DNA from: Phlebiopsis flavidoalba
Lineage: Eukaryota > Basidiomycota > Agaricomycetes > Polyporales > Phanerochaetaceae
Direction: 5' to 3'
DNA: 64,000 nucleotides
Assembly: GCA_035772785.1 (NCBI GenBank)
Contig: JAOCPU010000001.1
Coordinates: 558,001 to 622,000, forward strand
Shown: piece by piece, positions 33,350-46,731 of the stretch
Layout of the letters: each line of letters starts with the position of its first letter
Position numbering within the stretch: position 1 is the first letter of the stretch
Position numbers and translations under genes: made by a program
Notes under the pieces: generated by a model
What the model saw: the letters and a program-made list of their open reading frames with translations, nothing else
Database searches by the model: none
What the model was told of the DNA's origin: nothing

Positions 33350-34960
33350 CTTCTACACCAAAATAAAGAAGACTGCTTCATCCTGTGAGCTCTGTGTCAC
33401 AGAAAATACGGTCCGACCACCGCTCATAAGCTTGCTGCATTTCAGACTTCTTCCAGCAGTTCAGGGTCTGAATCTGATTCGAAAAAGCAAGGCAGTGAAA
33501 GCCCAGCAAAGAAGGTGCATCAAAAGGTACGTAGCTTGGTTCCTATAATTAGAGCGCATTCATTACGTATTGTTTCATGTAGACTTCATCCCTCCAGCTC
33601 CTCTGCACTCGTTCCAGCTCCGACTCCTCTCGGTTCCAGTTCGCGACAGTTCGGACTAGCTCGACAGCTTTGCGGACTCAGGTGAGTACTTCCAAATTTG
33701 ACGTTGCGCGTTCAGACTCTTTGAACTGATAACCTACTGTGGTAGAGGATGTAGAACCCACGTCTGGACCGCCAAAACCACACGTCTTGACGCAGAAACC
33801 ATGACGCGAAGGGCCCAAGTTCTACTTGAGCCATTCAATTGGAGACGATGACCTCCGGCAAGTGAGAAGAACGACTCCTAGAGTCTGAATCTGAACAGCG
33901 ATTATGTGACTTCCGACTCCACTGCGGTGGCCGCCAAGAACTGGACAGCAAAGAAGGAGGTGAAGCGGCAAAGCTGAAGAAGCGGGAAGAAGGCGGAGAG
34001 CAGCTTCGCGCGATAGCGACAGTGATAGCTGGAAGTGAAGGGGACAGCGAGGATTACGAGCGGACATCTATGATGAACACGGAGGAGAAAACGGCCAAGG
34101 CGAAATGTATGAGTGACAGGTGCAGGGTGAGAAGGAGGACAGTAGCGATACGCGACAGTGACAGCGACAGCGATAGCTGACGAAAGACAGCGGCGAAGGA
34201 GGTCAAGAAGCCAAAACAATGGCCAAGATGGCTAGTCGACAGGCGACTCGAGTGATTCAAGTTCGGACTCGGACTCCTCCCCGGATCGTCAGACTCCTTC
34301 AAGGACTCGTCAGATTCCGGTCGGACTCACCCGATTCTTGTGCGGGTCAGACTCCTCGGACTCATCAGACTCGAGACTCTGAACTCGCCCGCGAAGAAGG
34401 AACCTGAAGTGGAAACCGCGACCAAGCGAGCGGCGACGACGAACGAAAGCGGCGACGCGGTCGTGACTGCTACCAGCTATCAACGTCTCGTCGAGACGGC
34501 CGGAACGCCTGCGCAGACGCTTAACGGTAAACGACAACGACAAGAAGAAGGGAAAGCAAGCCACGGGTACAGGGCGAGCGATTCAGCGCGAATAAAAAAA
34601 TTGACAAAGTCACATTTGGCGGAGCGATCGCCTGAACAAGGACAACCGCTTCGAGTGTCGAGGCGTGCGTACACCCATCCGTGATTAAATAACCCAGGAC
34701 GCGCACCTAACAATCGCACCCAGAACGCTTCTAGCAGGCGATTACGGCGCGAAGGCAAAAAGTCAGGACGCTCATTGTAACCCGCGGTGCGGGTGTTTCC
34801 GTAAGGAGAAGAACAAGGAAAAAGAGGGGAAGTGGAAGACCGTTGGTGGCGACATTACAGTGAAGAATGGGTATCAGCCCACATCGCATGCTTCATTTTG
34901 CACTCCCTACGATTCCAGATGGCCGACCCACAGTAGCAAGGTTGTCACCGATTGAACGCA
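33350..34960 (+). CDS. Srp40/Nopp140-like nucleolar phosphoprotein, frameshifted
   Basis: Srp40/Nopp140 proteins are nucleolar chaperones of snoRNPs with acidic serine tracts and a conserved C-terminal domain. Here Ser/Asp/Lys-rich coding such as SSSSGSESDSKKQGSESPAK (about 33445-33515) is followed by repeated GACTC-rich DNA. The C-terminal domain is recognisable from about 34577: ERFSANKKIDKVTF, then RLNKDNRFECRGV, DYGAKA, LIVTRGAG and FRKEKNKEKRG, with GGDITVKNGY near 34845. These match the family's PFxRIxxDKVxF...DYG...LxxTxGKxFxKEKxKxKRG pattern. Frames change at least four times, and no clear start or LisH segment is seen. It may be a broken copy or only badly sequenced low-complexity DNA. 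Confidence 0.65.
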
Positions 34961-35011
34961 AGTTGCGCTAACTTTAGATTCTAATTAGGGGGATTTATTT
35001 TGTTCGTACAC

Positions 35012-37160
35012 CTAGTGTAATGTCCATTGTTTGTGTTTCACAAATATCTTGACAAAGGGCGAATGAATTCTGCCGACACACCAAGGGGCCACGCCAAGCT
35101 GGGTGTGGGGACTCTTCAGACTGATAATAGCACTCCGAAGTGAACATCCTTCCCATTTTGCGTATCGCAGATGATTTCCGGGCAAGTAGAAAGTTCGTCC
35201 TATGTCGGATAGGATGTTTGCTTTATTCCAATGCCTCTGGCAAGCTGTGGTAACTGCTTCTGTCCATGTGTGATCATTGGTGCTCGCACCCAAATCGTGG
35301 AACTTGATCAGCAAACCGATTGTCGTCAGAGACCACGGCCCACGAAGACGTGTGAGCCGAGTTGTTGCAATGCCGTATTTGAAGGCCTTCTTTCAAATCG
35401 ACTTGCAAACATTTCCCGCCTGCCGGGAGGCCTGGTGTCAAATACGCTCACCAAGCCAAACTTGGGTTCGTGTCGGGCGCCTAGCGCGGAAGTCTGTACT
35501 TGGTGTCTCGCCGCGCTTGCCCAAAGAATAACGGGTTTGTGGCCACATGAACTCTCTCCCCCCGGACAACAAAGTTGCTCAGCGCGTGTAGGTGGCGCCC
35601 GATCCGCAAAGCCCTTGCTGCCACTGGCGATTGTTCTCCGTGGATACGCCGAGCATAGGCCCGATTGCGGGCGCGAGAGCCCCAAGGCATTGTGGGATAG
35701 ACATAGCGCGATGTGACGCGCCGCACAATTGCAATTTGCGTTTTCGGTTTCTGGTGGGGTAATAGTGGTAGCAAGATTTGGTTCACCGACAAGAGAATGC
35801 GTTTGTATGGCAGTTGAAAGGCAATAACGGCGCTTGTGTTCAGCGCCTTGTGTGTGGCTGTCGAGATGGTCCTGGTTTAAAATATCCCCGATATTGTTGC
35901 GACAAGCAGAAGAACTCACCTTGTGAACTTTCATGGCTGGTTACTAAGGTGTTTGTCGCAAGACATACTCACAGCTGAGCACTCAGATCGCGGAAGTCAG
36001 AAAGGCCACCCTCCAGCGTCATAGATTGCTGAATTCAGGCTCATCCTCACGCATGGTGCGGCTTCTTTCTCGTTTTGTGAGAAATTTTGAGGACACCCGG
36101 CCATCCGCCTGCACCGAGTGTTCCATGGTTCCAGGAAGCTGTTTCGAATGCTGATGGACAAAGATAGGAAGAACTGCACCGTGTGTATGAAGTCAGAACA
36201 CCGAACCGTTGCGCTGCCCGTCTATCTAGGGGAAGGTGTAGTTTCTCGTGATAGCGTAGTCTCTGCAGGGTCACTTCGCGTGCTGGGAAGTTTTTGGTTG
36301 GATCAATGTGCACACATAATTTCCAATGCCTGTTTCCTCACACGTCGCAAGGACTCTCGGTGTCCTTAGCTCATAGCCTGGATCAACCTCTCCTCAGTGG
36401 TCCATGGCGACGTTACTTTTTGGCACGTTCATAGGAGGGTCGTATACCCCGTCCCCATACCACCAAGCCCGGTCGGTATAGGTCTGAGGGATCACCCATT
36501 ACTTAGACCCATCTGCGAAGAGATCTCATTCCATCTTGCGCCCCCCTGCGTGCTGCCTAGAGTTAGGCGCATTAACACGACGTTTCTACCTGGTCATCGG
36601 AGTGATGCGCGTATGCTATACAGCGCACGCCCAGTTTAGAAAGAGTCGTATAAAGAAGTGCTGTGCGGGCTTTACGGAGAAATTCCTCCGTCCGCTGACC
36701 CTCGGTAAGCGGGTGGAACGGCGGGGTTCCCCACGGAATCGACACGCTGCTGTGCAACGCGCCGAATCGTTTTGCTTGGCTAGCGGCGATCGACTCCATC
36801 CGCGAATTTGCGGACTGCATCCCGTGGTTAAGATGTATGGAATGCACTACAGAGGGGAAGGTGCATGTAGACCCGCTTTGCTGCTCTCTCCGTATCCGGA
36901 GTAGAGTCGACAGCAAGAAAAGAAGACAGACTGAGTCCGGGCCACCAGAGTTCGCGACGGCTAGTTCAAAATGAGATGAATGGGTCTGCACAGCAATCGC
37001 GAAGGAGCGAACCTATGCTTTGACCCCAGCCGGTTGCAGGCATGCATCGCAAAAAATGCTCGTAAAATTCTGCTGTGCTAATTGGAGGGGGCGCACGCGT
37101 CGTGGGATGCTGTTTTGCCGCCAGAGACGGTTGGCCATGGGCGAGCCGTCTGGCGAACAT
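35012..37160 (-). CDS. tRNA(Ile)-lysidine synthetase (TilS/MesJ family)
   Basis: In bacteria and organelles this ATP-pyrophosphatase converts C34 of a tRNA(Ile) anticodon to lysidine, switching decoding from AUG to AUA; fungal copies are presumed mitochondrial. The start is MFARRLAHG at 37160, basic as expected for import. The PP-loop SGGPDS is in ELAVANSGGPDSVCLLFLLS (about 36930-36960). Family blocks follow: VHSIHLNHGMQ, RTEEFLRKARTALLYTTLSK and IAYAHHSDDQVET. Further on are VLATCEETGIG (about 36350), SRYVYPTMPWGS (near 35700; family YVSPHPWGS) and SDDNRFLIKFHDLG (35290-35340) before the stop at 35012. The middle third is strongly frameshifted. One extra base near 35312 breaks the DDNRF block. 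Confidence 0.82.
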
Positions 37161-40100
37161 GGACGCGATGTCCAAGGTTCGGTTCCGGAGCCGGGCGCTT
37201 TCGTGGCGTAGGCACAGGAACGGAGCAGAGACGGCGAAGGCCGGCCGGGTTACCATGCCAGGCACCGACTCCGGTGACTGCCACCGGCACAAACACGCGC
37301 GAGTCGAAGGCAGTGGCAGAACGCCGCTGTATCAATTCGCCTGCACGCTTTATACTTCAGCAAATTTCGACAAATCCTACTCACGCAATGCACTTCGACT
37401 GTGCGTGGAGGTAACTCGTCGTGTGTGTCCCTCATCCTGCTGCTTTTGTCTTCCTCACGTAGGACGCCTGTGCATGTCATGTTCGCACCGAGGCATTCCG
37501 TATCCCCGCCGACAGCTCCGCGGCTGCAGTAAATTTGCTACTGTCCGGTCGTCACCACACCATCTGCTGCATCCTCTCGTAGCGCGCGACCTACCTCGAG
37601 ATCACCCAGGATGATGAAGACGACACGAACAAGTGCAGATCAGTGGGCTTCCGTGAGGGTCGTGCGGATCAAAGGCGCGGGGCCGCGCTCGGCGCTGTTG
37701 TCGTGGAGAAATCGTACCGTGGCTGCCTCGTGCCAGGTGCTTCCCTCCCCCACGTAATGATCGTCGATGGTGAGGTGTGGTGAAAATACATGAGAGTTGG
37801 TCATCCTTATGCTCCAAGTGATGATAGGTTTTTTAAGGCCACCGGCAAGCTGAGAAACCACAGCTCTAGGACTATGAATAGCCTATCGGCCATTGTCATG
37901 GCCATGAAGGCGAATGAGGGATGTGGGCATCCCGTACATGAATCGTCCTACCCACGACGAATCGGTATGTACATTTCATTCTGCATATACTCGTATCATT
38001 TATGTGAACTCCCCTTCGTGTTTTGTTCATCGTCTGCAACGGGGACCACCAAGAAGCTTCCGCTTTCTCCCTCAATGATGCCGCTCGGCTTCTACTAACC
38101 GTGGGGCGGGAGGGGAGGGATGGGGATCGCTGCCCGTGGCTGCCCTTGCCCCCGTCCTTATTGTGGACGCTGGTTGTCCGAATTGTGCGAACCGTCATAC
38201 CAGTCTGATCCTACCCAGAGCGCGCTAAATTGAGACATCTGAACATATGCAAAGCCTTCGACGCCTGCGGGGGAGCACTCATGCGAGGTGCGGTGTCGTC
38301 GTCTCAAGGGACCCCCCTCAGCAGCCTGTACCACGAAGCGATGCACACGCAAAGCCCAGCCCCACGGCGCGGACGAAAGCTGGTCTCTCACGACTTCGAG
38401 GGCAACGGCGTGCCGTGGGCGAGGACAAGCGGCCTGACCCCGTGGGGTATCTAATCATAATCAAGACCAAGTGCCAGTAATCCGACGAGCCCTATCGCAG
38501 GTTCGTGTCGCCCGTGGGTGAGCACCGCCTGGCGCCAAATAATGATTTTGATCTCAGCGTGCTGGATAGCGTCATATCCCAACATCGCGGTCCTGTTGAG
38601 CCTGGGGGCATTTGACGATTTCTCTCGTGCCCCTTGTCTGCTTCCTATGGAGAACCCTCAAAACCAGCAGGTACGCCTGCTGAAATGGCTACCAGCAGGG
38701 TCAGTCTACATACCCTCCGCGGTTCAATCCGCCTCACAATTTTAATCTCCAACACCAGGCTATGAACAAACAATGGCGGGTTGCAGGCTAATGGGCTTCG
38801 CGCCAGCTCCAGCTCGTTGTACTGACTTTGACGGCGGGGTTCAACAGAGCTCCTATCCACAGTGCCTCTGCGTACGTTACCCCCCATTGGGCACGGGATG
38901 GAGCAGCTCCTTGCCCCAGCGACAGGGTGTAACGCGTATGAACAGGCAGCGACCAGCACTAAAAAAAATATGAGGAGGGGGGGGGCACTTACTGCGTCAG
39001 GCTCTAACCCCTGGGGACAACAAGAACGACTAATAGGCCGGGGACCGGGGGATGTCCAACCCGAAACCTTCACGCGGTCTACCAGACCAAGAACGGCAAA
39101 TGCGGCATTCCGTCCGTCCCCCGCTTCCGCCTCTTAGTACATCAACAAACCAAGGCCAAGGTCCGCGCATGGGTTCGGCCAACAACCAAGGGCAACCAAC
39201 AGTCGCAAGGTTAGCCGTGCGTCGTCGTCAGGGCTCGGGCGCGGCTAGGGTCAGGGCTGGTGATAATGAAATCATTTCATCACCTCGTACCTATCGACGT
39301 GCCCCACCTTAATTGCAAAGCAGGGCTACAACCCTCCCGCGAGAATTTTGACACAGTAAAGCGACCTCTTCTGCGTGGAGTGGTTGTGGCTCTTCAATTA
39401 CCCCGTGATATTGTAGGGAACGGCATTGGACGCTCATCTTATCTCACGCTGATAGGCTCGTTACTTCGTCATCAAATCGTACACTGAGGATCGACGTCCC
39501 ACAAGTCGCTGAAGTATGAAATTTGTAGAGTTCCTACGACCCTGGGAACAAAGAGGCTCGACAAGGCATGTCATCGGAGAACACGGTCGCGCGGCCCCCA
39601 ATCTACCTCTTCTTCAGTTAGATTGAAGCTGCATAGGTAATGTGTTTCTAAATGCTTGTATCACCGTTTCTCTTTCTCCTGCGCACCGGCTCATGTCTTC
39701 TCATCTTCTTTATAGCAAGTGAGCGGCCACTTCTGCGGCAATGGCCCGAGATGCTGACAGCTGTAGTGACTCCAGTTCCCTGCCCTTTACTGGTAGTTGA
39801 CTTGTTACACTACTCCGTGACGACTGGCTTTGCCAGAGTCGATTACCTCGTAGCAGCACTGTCTGGGCCTCCGACAAGTGGAAGGGTGTCTTTCATAAGG
39901 TTCAATATGGATTATTTTGTTCGTGATGACATCCCAATGGGCCAACCTGCGTCACATCCGGCTCAATAAGTCGAGAAGTATGATATTCGTCACCTATTCG
40001 TAACTTAACCGAATCGCCGTTAGCAATCACGCAGGTTAGTGACGGGGAGAGCCCGTGACGAAACTCCCGTGACACTCAGGAGCTGCATCCCTGAGGCTAA

Positions 40101-41510
40101 AGACACCGGGAGAGATGCTGCGTATCTTCCATTCCCACCCCGCCCGAACATCCCTCTCCAAGACTTCGCTTTACTACGAGGTATGTGCATGCACAAGAGA
40201 CCTGTATAAACGGGCAAGTACTAAGCACTCTCGCTGTCCAGTTACAATCGTTGCAGAAATCCCAGGCTCAATCCGGCGCTTCCTCTCCTGCACCCGAACT
40301 TCGTCTGGGAACCTTCAATCCTCCAACATTGCAAGGTCGCCGCATTGTGCTCGCCCAGAACAGAAACACAAGTGTAGCACCCCCCCCGCACAGCAACCCC
40401 TTTGGCGCCGGGCGAGTATGCGATACCCCGCTGCCAATGCGTACTACTCCCGCGCAGGCTGGGATCTGGCCTGAAACATGAATGAACATGAACGCCGTAT
40501 GCTGGCAGATGGCTGAGATGCAACCTCAGCAATCGTATGAGCAACATTGGGCCCGCGTTCGTCGCCAACCCGCTACGCCATGCAGATCGTCATGCGCCAC
40601 CCGAGCCCCTGGACCCCATGGGCGGGGGTGCCATTACATTGATATCAATAACACAAAGATTGAAGCATGGGACGGCACTGTCCAGCGTGTTCTGAAATCG
40701 CTTGCCGCCTGCGTCTGGACGACAATCCAGTATTGGATCCTTATAATAGACCATCGCGAAAGCTTCTCTACGGAACTATTGTCAGTTTTACCTCGAAAGG
40801 AAAGTAACCTATGAAAATTCTTCGATGCTAATTTATCAAATTATTGTTATAGTAGTATGGATTACATCCTTTGTTGATTAGCAATTTTTGTTTTTGTTGC
40901 CTTTTTTCAATCCTTCATTGTAACGACTAACGCAGAATTACGCCGCTTCAGTCTAATTCGACTCTTTGCTACCTATGCTCTCTGTAGTCTGTATTCACAC
41001 CCATTCGTATTTTTTGTGTCCAATAATTACGACCACCTCCCTTTCCGCTTTTGTGAGCTAACCACCCCCAACCCCCGGTTCCTACTTCCATTCTTCCCTG
41101 CTTCGTATCTTATACCCCTGCTTCGTTATCAGCTTTTAGTTTGGCAAATTGCGTCGTGGCAGAAACGGACGGTGAACGGACGGTCGGACAATCGAAGGTT
41201 CGCTCCCCTGTAGTTTGTCCTGCGATGTTGCATACGTACAATGTAGTCTCTTCGATTTGGTGACTCCATGACCAGCAATGAATGAATTGTACCCGTGTGG
41301 GAACCTTGAACGCGTGTTTGTGTCGCGGAGTTGTAGGTACGCGCCCGGCGAACCTCGCGTTCGCCTCGGTCGCCGCATCGTGTTTCAGTCCGCCTGGCAG
41401 CGACTCAGAGCAGCTCAGAGCTTGCTTTTGTCAGTCCTGCCGCGTTGCAGTGACCTGACGACGGTTTGCAAAGTCCCTTCACATACATTGCCAATTAGTC
41501 TGCTCGAGTA
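37161..41510. other. Long gene-poor stretch, no recognised gene
   Basis: About 4.3 kb with only short open frames on both strands. Proline/serine-rich open sequence at 40185-40481 (ending in AGIWPET) and an acidic snippet EITQDDEDD near 37600 could be exon remnants, but no family is recognised. No terminal repeats, transposase or reverse-transcriptase motif was seen. Positions 40850-41150 are AT- and pyrimidine-rich and may be promoter DNA for the following gene. Confidence 0.5.
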
Positions 41511-43153
41511 ATGTCCGAGTCGTACTACTACTGGTCAGATCGGCGGTGGAGTGTCACACGGTTTGTATGTATGCTCAAACCTCTTCGCCTCGACGCGTTT
41601 TCAGTTGACCGGTAGGCCCGAATCTGCAGGACCACGACAAAGGGAACATACCTCCGATCCGCTGCTGAGATCACTGATAGGTTGTTTCGCTACGCGTCTG
41701 AAGACGGAGTCCTCACGTTGAAACTTGGTACGATATTGCCTACATCGATCTGTACAATTATTGACTCAGACTAGGCATACTTCCAAATGGCGCGTCATAT
41801 CTCCTGCTGCTTAACGACGAAGAAGTGCATCCCGAAGTCAGGTCCATGTTTCGGAGCCGCGGTCACGAACAGTCGCGCTTCATCTCATTGTCTCCCGTGA
41901 CGTTCACCGTACCGGGGGCTCTCGTCGCGAAGCTGAACAAGCACGCGCAAAAGTACAAGAAGAAAAAGGGTAACCAGCCCGACTGCGACCGCAGTACGGC
42001 AAACACGCACTACACGAGCAGCGGACAGTCTCTCGAGGTGCTGTCGGCCAATGGGCTTCACAGGGCTTCATTTGAATACCATCGGTGCGTGTTGCGGACG
42101 GAGCGCCCTCTGACGACATGTTAATGAAATGTGCATCTGCAGCGTGTTCTACCGTCTCTGTAGGGGATCGATCGACCCGTCTGAACATGGTATACAACGT
42201 GTACCATGGCTGGACAATATCCGTGCAAGGTCGTTCGCATACAATCTGCACAGTGCGAGCTTGTATAGACTCAAAGAAGAGCGTAGAAGCAATCCAGTGG
42301 TGCTGGACGTTGGCCTCGCTGAATGGATTCTGCCCGGTGGCTCCATTGACTTGACGGTGGAACGCAGTGACTATTTCACTCTCAAGAACATACTCACCAA
42401 TCCTAACAAAGGGGTACGCGTCGGTCTTATTGTTCCCCCTCGTGCTGCTGGACGTGTTGCTTTGTAGAGCTATTTGTTTGGGGACGCGAAGGAGGTTACT
42501 GAAGCAGATATCACGGCCCGCCTGAAGGAGTCCTTCAAACGCGAGGACGACGCAACCAATTGTTCCTGGTTCCGCTGCAGGACGCGGCACGAAGCCCTCA
42601 TGTCCCGTTTCCTTATAGGTATCAACACAACGGTTGGACCACGCACTTTGAACCGGTCGTCGGGATTTTTACGCCCGATCTACTAAGGCTCGGTTCTTTT
42701 TGGGAGACGTAATCTCCGAGCGGTCTCGTCCTTACAAAGATTAGAGACAAAGATAGATACTCGAATGGACGCGGTCCGCGCGAGCAATTATTACGGCACC
42801 AGGCTTCCAGGTCCGGCGATCAAGGGTCGCCTGAGCGGGAAAGCGACCCCTACAAGCGCGAACGATCACCGCTGCGTCGAGATGATTGCGCGGTGTATGT
42901 GGTCGATGTGCCTGAGCTTTACGAAGCGATGAGGAGCATTCCGCCGACCCGAGAATCGCTGCTCGATATCGCGCGGTTCTTGGATGTCAGGTTACCCGAC
43001 GCCAACGGAAATCCTCTCACAAACAATGGCACGGGTTGGTGTGCTGGGAACGAGTGCAGGTGCGTCCGCTGCGAGCTGGTCAGACAGAGTCGCGAGTCGC
43101 TAAACGGGGACCGGTTAAGCCTGTTAGGACCTATATCTGTGAGAGCCACGTAG
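41511..43153 (+). CDS. Putative Gfd2/YDR514C-like RNase-H-fold protein
   Basis: Candidate member of the fungal Gfd2/YDR514C group, which carries a DEDD-exonuclease-like fold of unclear activity. The start ATGTCCGAG (41511) gives MSESYYYWSDRRWSVTR before a short intron. Coding then continues LRSAAEITDRLFRYASEDG, an intron, LGILPNGASYLLLLNDEEVH and PVTFTVPGALVAKLNKHA. The part resembling the family is VVLDVGLAEWILPGGS (about 42295), then SYLFGDAKEVTEADITARLK (42470 on) and, after a basic Arg/Ser-rich linker, YVVDVPELYEAMRSIPPTRE with LLDIARFLDVRL and GWCAGNEC. This mirrors the family's order of core beta-strand, F-x-F-G-x-S and the late N-A-G-N-D/E motif. Similarity is judged by eye and several frame changes are needed; the acidic catalytic residues are not all evident. 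Confidence 0.42.
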
Positions 43154-46100
43154 AAGGGAATATGCACTTGAGGACCAAGATGCATTTTGATGTCGAGGCC
43201 CAGAGGAGGTGTGTCAAGAATGATTTCAGAGTCTGCAGCTCCGAAGACCCCTATCGACGCACGATGACGAGGTGATCCCAGCAATTTGCCGCACTGCAAC
43301 AACCGGCTGCACTAAGCTTCCCCCTGTGATCAGGCGTACCAAAGAATCCACGTATGGATCTCCGAGCGTGATGGAAGATCTTATTGAGGGCCATTGTGTA
43401 ATGCTTTTATACTCCACAATTCTTAACAACATATATGCGGTGCCTTTGATATACCCTAAATTCGTTCCGACATGACCCACGGAGGGGTCGTTGTCTCCTT
43501 GTAGCCGAATAATGCTAATTGCATAATGGTATTCGTCGGCAGTAGTGAGTATGTCTGGTCTGGGTATTTTTTTTTTACCAGGGTTGTGGTGTACGACTGC
43601 AGGTTCTGCTGTTGACTCACCGCCCATACTGATGACTTCATCTACAGTGCACACGATTAGAAGGTGAAATCACAGTATGTTGACGTGAGCCCATACACGA
43701 CTGGCACCAAGCTCAAACACCGATGTTTGCAGTAACCGACCCAGGCCCTGAGAATTTTCCAAGTCGAGTGCTCTGAGCCAGCTTCAGTCAAGGTCTCATC
43801 AGGGTGCCTCGCTCAAGACGATCGGTGTAGTGTGATCTGCATATGTCAAGCCTAATTTCTTGCAGCCGTTAACCGCAGCAATGTTCTGCCGAGTCGCGTG
43901 AAACAACAACCTCTTTTCTTCTTTTCCCCACGTATTTGAGCAATTCGGGCGTATGCCAAGAGAACTCGGACTTTCCAGCTCGGTTTAGGCTGGGATGCCC
44001 TTCGTACGGATTGTTCAAAGAGGAAATGCCTCGATAATGATGAAGCCCATCCAATGCGAATCACGGTGAGAATGTCATTCACTCCTTCGCCCTCAAGATG
44101 AGAGGCTGAAGAGAGACGCGCCTCAAACACGCGCGATCTGCAAGCGCTCACACGCGTCGAGCGCCTAACGTCCTCTGACCGCGATCTCCTTTCAGTTTCG
44201 CGACGCTCGCTCTCCTGCCACCAACTCCTCGTGTTGATGCTCTGGTTTTCTAGGAACAATTGCTTGCGCCCGGCGGATGGAGCGAGCACTGCCCTCTGCT
44301 CACGCTCGGTGTCAATATGCCATCCTTGGTCAGACCAGCGTGCGATGTGAGCGTACACGAGGCCTCGCGGGCGTGATAATCGAGGTGCGACCACCTGGAG
44401 CTCGGCGCGACGTGCGGTTTCATCGTCATATTTGGACCTACACGCTCACAGAGTGGAGAGCTATTCGTAGTCGTCGCACTGCTTGCCGGTGTCTCAGTTT
44501 GCTACTTGAGCTCCGGAATTGCTGCCCGGACGAGGACGCGACGCTGGTATTCGACTCCATGTTGTATTCTCTTGTGTAAAGCTTGTGCCTTAGCATGGAG
44601 CTTAAAGACCTTATGTGGGCAGAGGGCTTTTAATGTACTTCTGACAGCTAGTCTTTACGGGTTGAGTATCCTTCCACGCTGCGTCCTTGGCCGAAAGGCG
44701 AGTGAATCTCCCCCATTTCCACCCGTTGCGGTCGTAACCTACAACGCCGCTCACACAGATTAGGAATTACTCCCAGGTACAGTTGTATTACCCACATTGT
44801 ATCCCCACATAGCGCAGCTTTTGAACCCTAAGAAGGAACCTTCAGCCTGCGTAAGGTTGACAGATCCTGAGGAAGTTTGTCAGGCGAACCACGCGCAACG
44901 CTCTGTGGGGGCAAATATTTCACTCCTTCTGTAGTTTGCCGGTAGCATAGAGGTAATTTACCGTAGGCATGGACTTATATCCGGTCGTTTTTCTCTGATC
45001 AAGGATGCATACGCGAGCCTTCACCGGTCCTATTTCAACGAGCGCGTCCACAGCATTCGGGATTCTCCAACTAGGGCATACACGTCGTGCGCTGATCGAC
45101 TTCGGAGTTGACGTACTCGCAGAACTATAGCTTTGTTGCCGTGCTCCATTTCCCCCGGATTTTCACGGGAGGAACCCCATTTCATTCAGTGATGCGTTGG
45201 GCGAAGAGCAAATCCCGGCCCGAACGCAAATGCTTATCCAAGACGGGACTGCCTGCGATCACAACCCGCCAGTTTTCTGCCCAAGCCGCCCAGCCCACGC
45301 CCGTACCGCAGCGTTCCGTGAAGCGCGTTTTTGAGACAGGTACTTCCGTGTGACGCTTTTGGCAGGGCTTTTCGTGCTAGGCACAAACGTGTATACCAAG
45401 CTCCTTCCGACGACCGTGCTGGGGCCTGTCATAGCATGAGATATGTTTTTTTGCCTAAAGCCTAACGGGACAGTGCATGTTAGCGCGAGCTGAGGCGTCA
45501 TAGATGTCTTTTGTTGATCTATCGGGTACACACTAACCTGCGCGTCCGGAGCAGCGACTTTTTTGGCAAGAAATCGAGATCGGAGGATGAATAAATCGAG
45601 CTATCATGTATATCAATTGTGGGATGTCCAATCGGTTGCGCGCCGCTATCACACGACGCCGCAGGTGAGTTTTCCCTTGATACTGGCTGCCGGGACGGCG
45701 GTCTCTGACAAACCGATTTCGGATGTCCGAGCAGCCGTCCATGACACGAGGAGATGCACTGTAGGCGCAGTCGAATCCGCTGCTCTCGCTCGCCCTCATA
45801 CATTCGCTTTCGGCATGTAACAACCAAAGCCTGACCAGGAGTCGCTGGGTTGGTTGGGCAGAGGCGCGTCCACCCGTCCCACTCAGATACCGCTAAGCAC
45901 CTCGGGTCGGAAAAAGTTTGACGGCGGAGCTGAGTCTATATCGAGTGCCTGCTGTTCCGAGGGCCTAGCGCATCTGCAACATGCGGTGGTGCCGGTGCTA
46001 GCAACTCTTGGGCGGCGGCTGGTCAAGTCGTCGGCGTGCTCGGGCTGTGTAGTATCCAAAGGGGATGTCAAGGTTTATTGTGAGTGCACATGCGACTGTA

Positions 46101-46730
46101 TTCTGAAGACTGACGACTGACCACCTACTACGTCAAGATGATACCGCAACGGAGTAGGATGGATGACAGCCTGATAGAAGGAAAATACCTGTTTTCTCGC
46201 ATTGTGGTCCCCTGTGGGTCCCTGCCGCATGCGGCGAGTTCTTTGTTGGAAGGGCTTGATCTGCACGACTGCCGCGGTAATGAGTCATGGCAGATCGAAT
46301 TTAAATATCGTGAGATCTGGCTCACCCCGGCAGTCAGACGAGTCGGTCAGGGCTGCATCCCCAGATCAGACACGGCGGGTGCGCGCGCGGGGTGTGGAAA
46401 TGCGAGGGTCGGCGAGGCTGGGTGATGGCGAGCGCGGGAGGCATGGATTGGGCCGAGGCGTGAATGTGTTGGAAGAATGGTGGAGCTCGCGAAAAAGGCA
46501 AAAGGGATTCATGCGAACGGACAGTGTGGTAAACACAGGCTCGCGAGCTGAACGGTGCTAGGGAGAGAGAACAATAAGAGTGTCCCAAAAAGGAGAGGGC
46601 GCACACTGCGCTGGATATGAATTCAAGTATGCGGCAGACGCTTGAAAGGGCTGCCCCATGTTCATTCTGGCCCTCCCATCCTGTTCCCGAAATTGTCGCC
46701 CGTCGTTAACGAAGCTCGCCTCCAGCTTGC
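43154..46730. other. Gene-poor stretch, no recognised gene
   Basis: About 3.6 kb without an identifiable gene. A 180-codon open frame on the minus strand (44394-43852) and an 80-codon one on the plus strand (45108-45353) are the longest, and neither resembles a known family. A T-run lies at 43568-43576. No repeats or mobile-element motifs were seen. Confidence 0.5.
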
Positions 46731-46731
46731 C

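Noticed and set aside
41904..42590. 228-codon open frame on the minus strand
   Set aside because: It overlaps the plus-strand Gfd2-like exons, which have splice signals and motif order; the minus product shows no domain.
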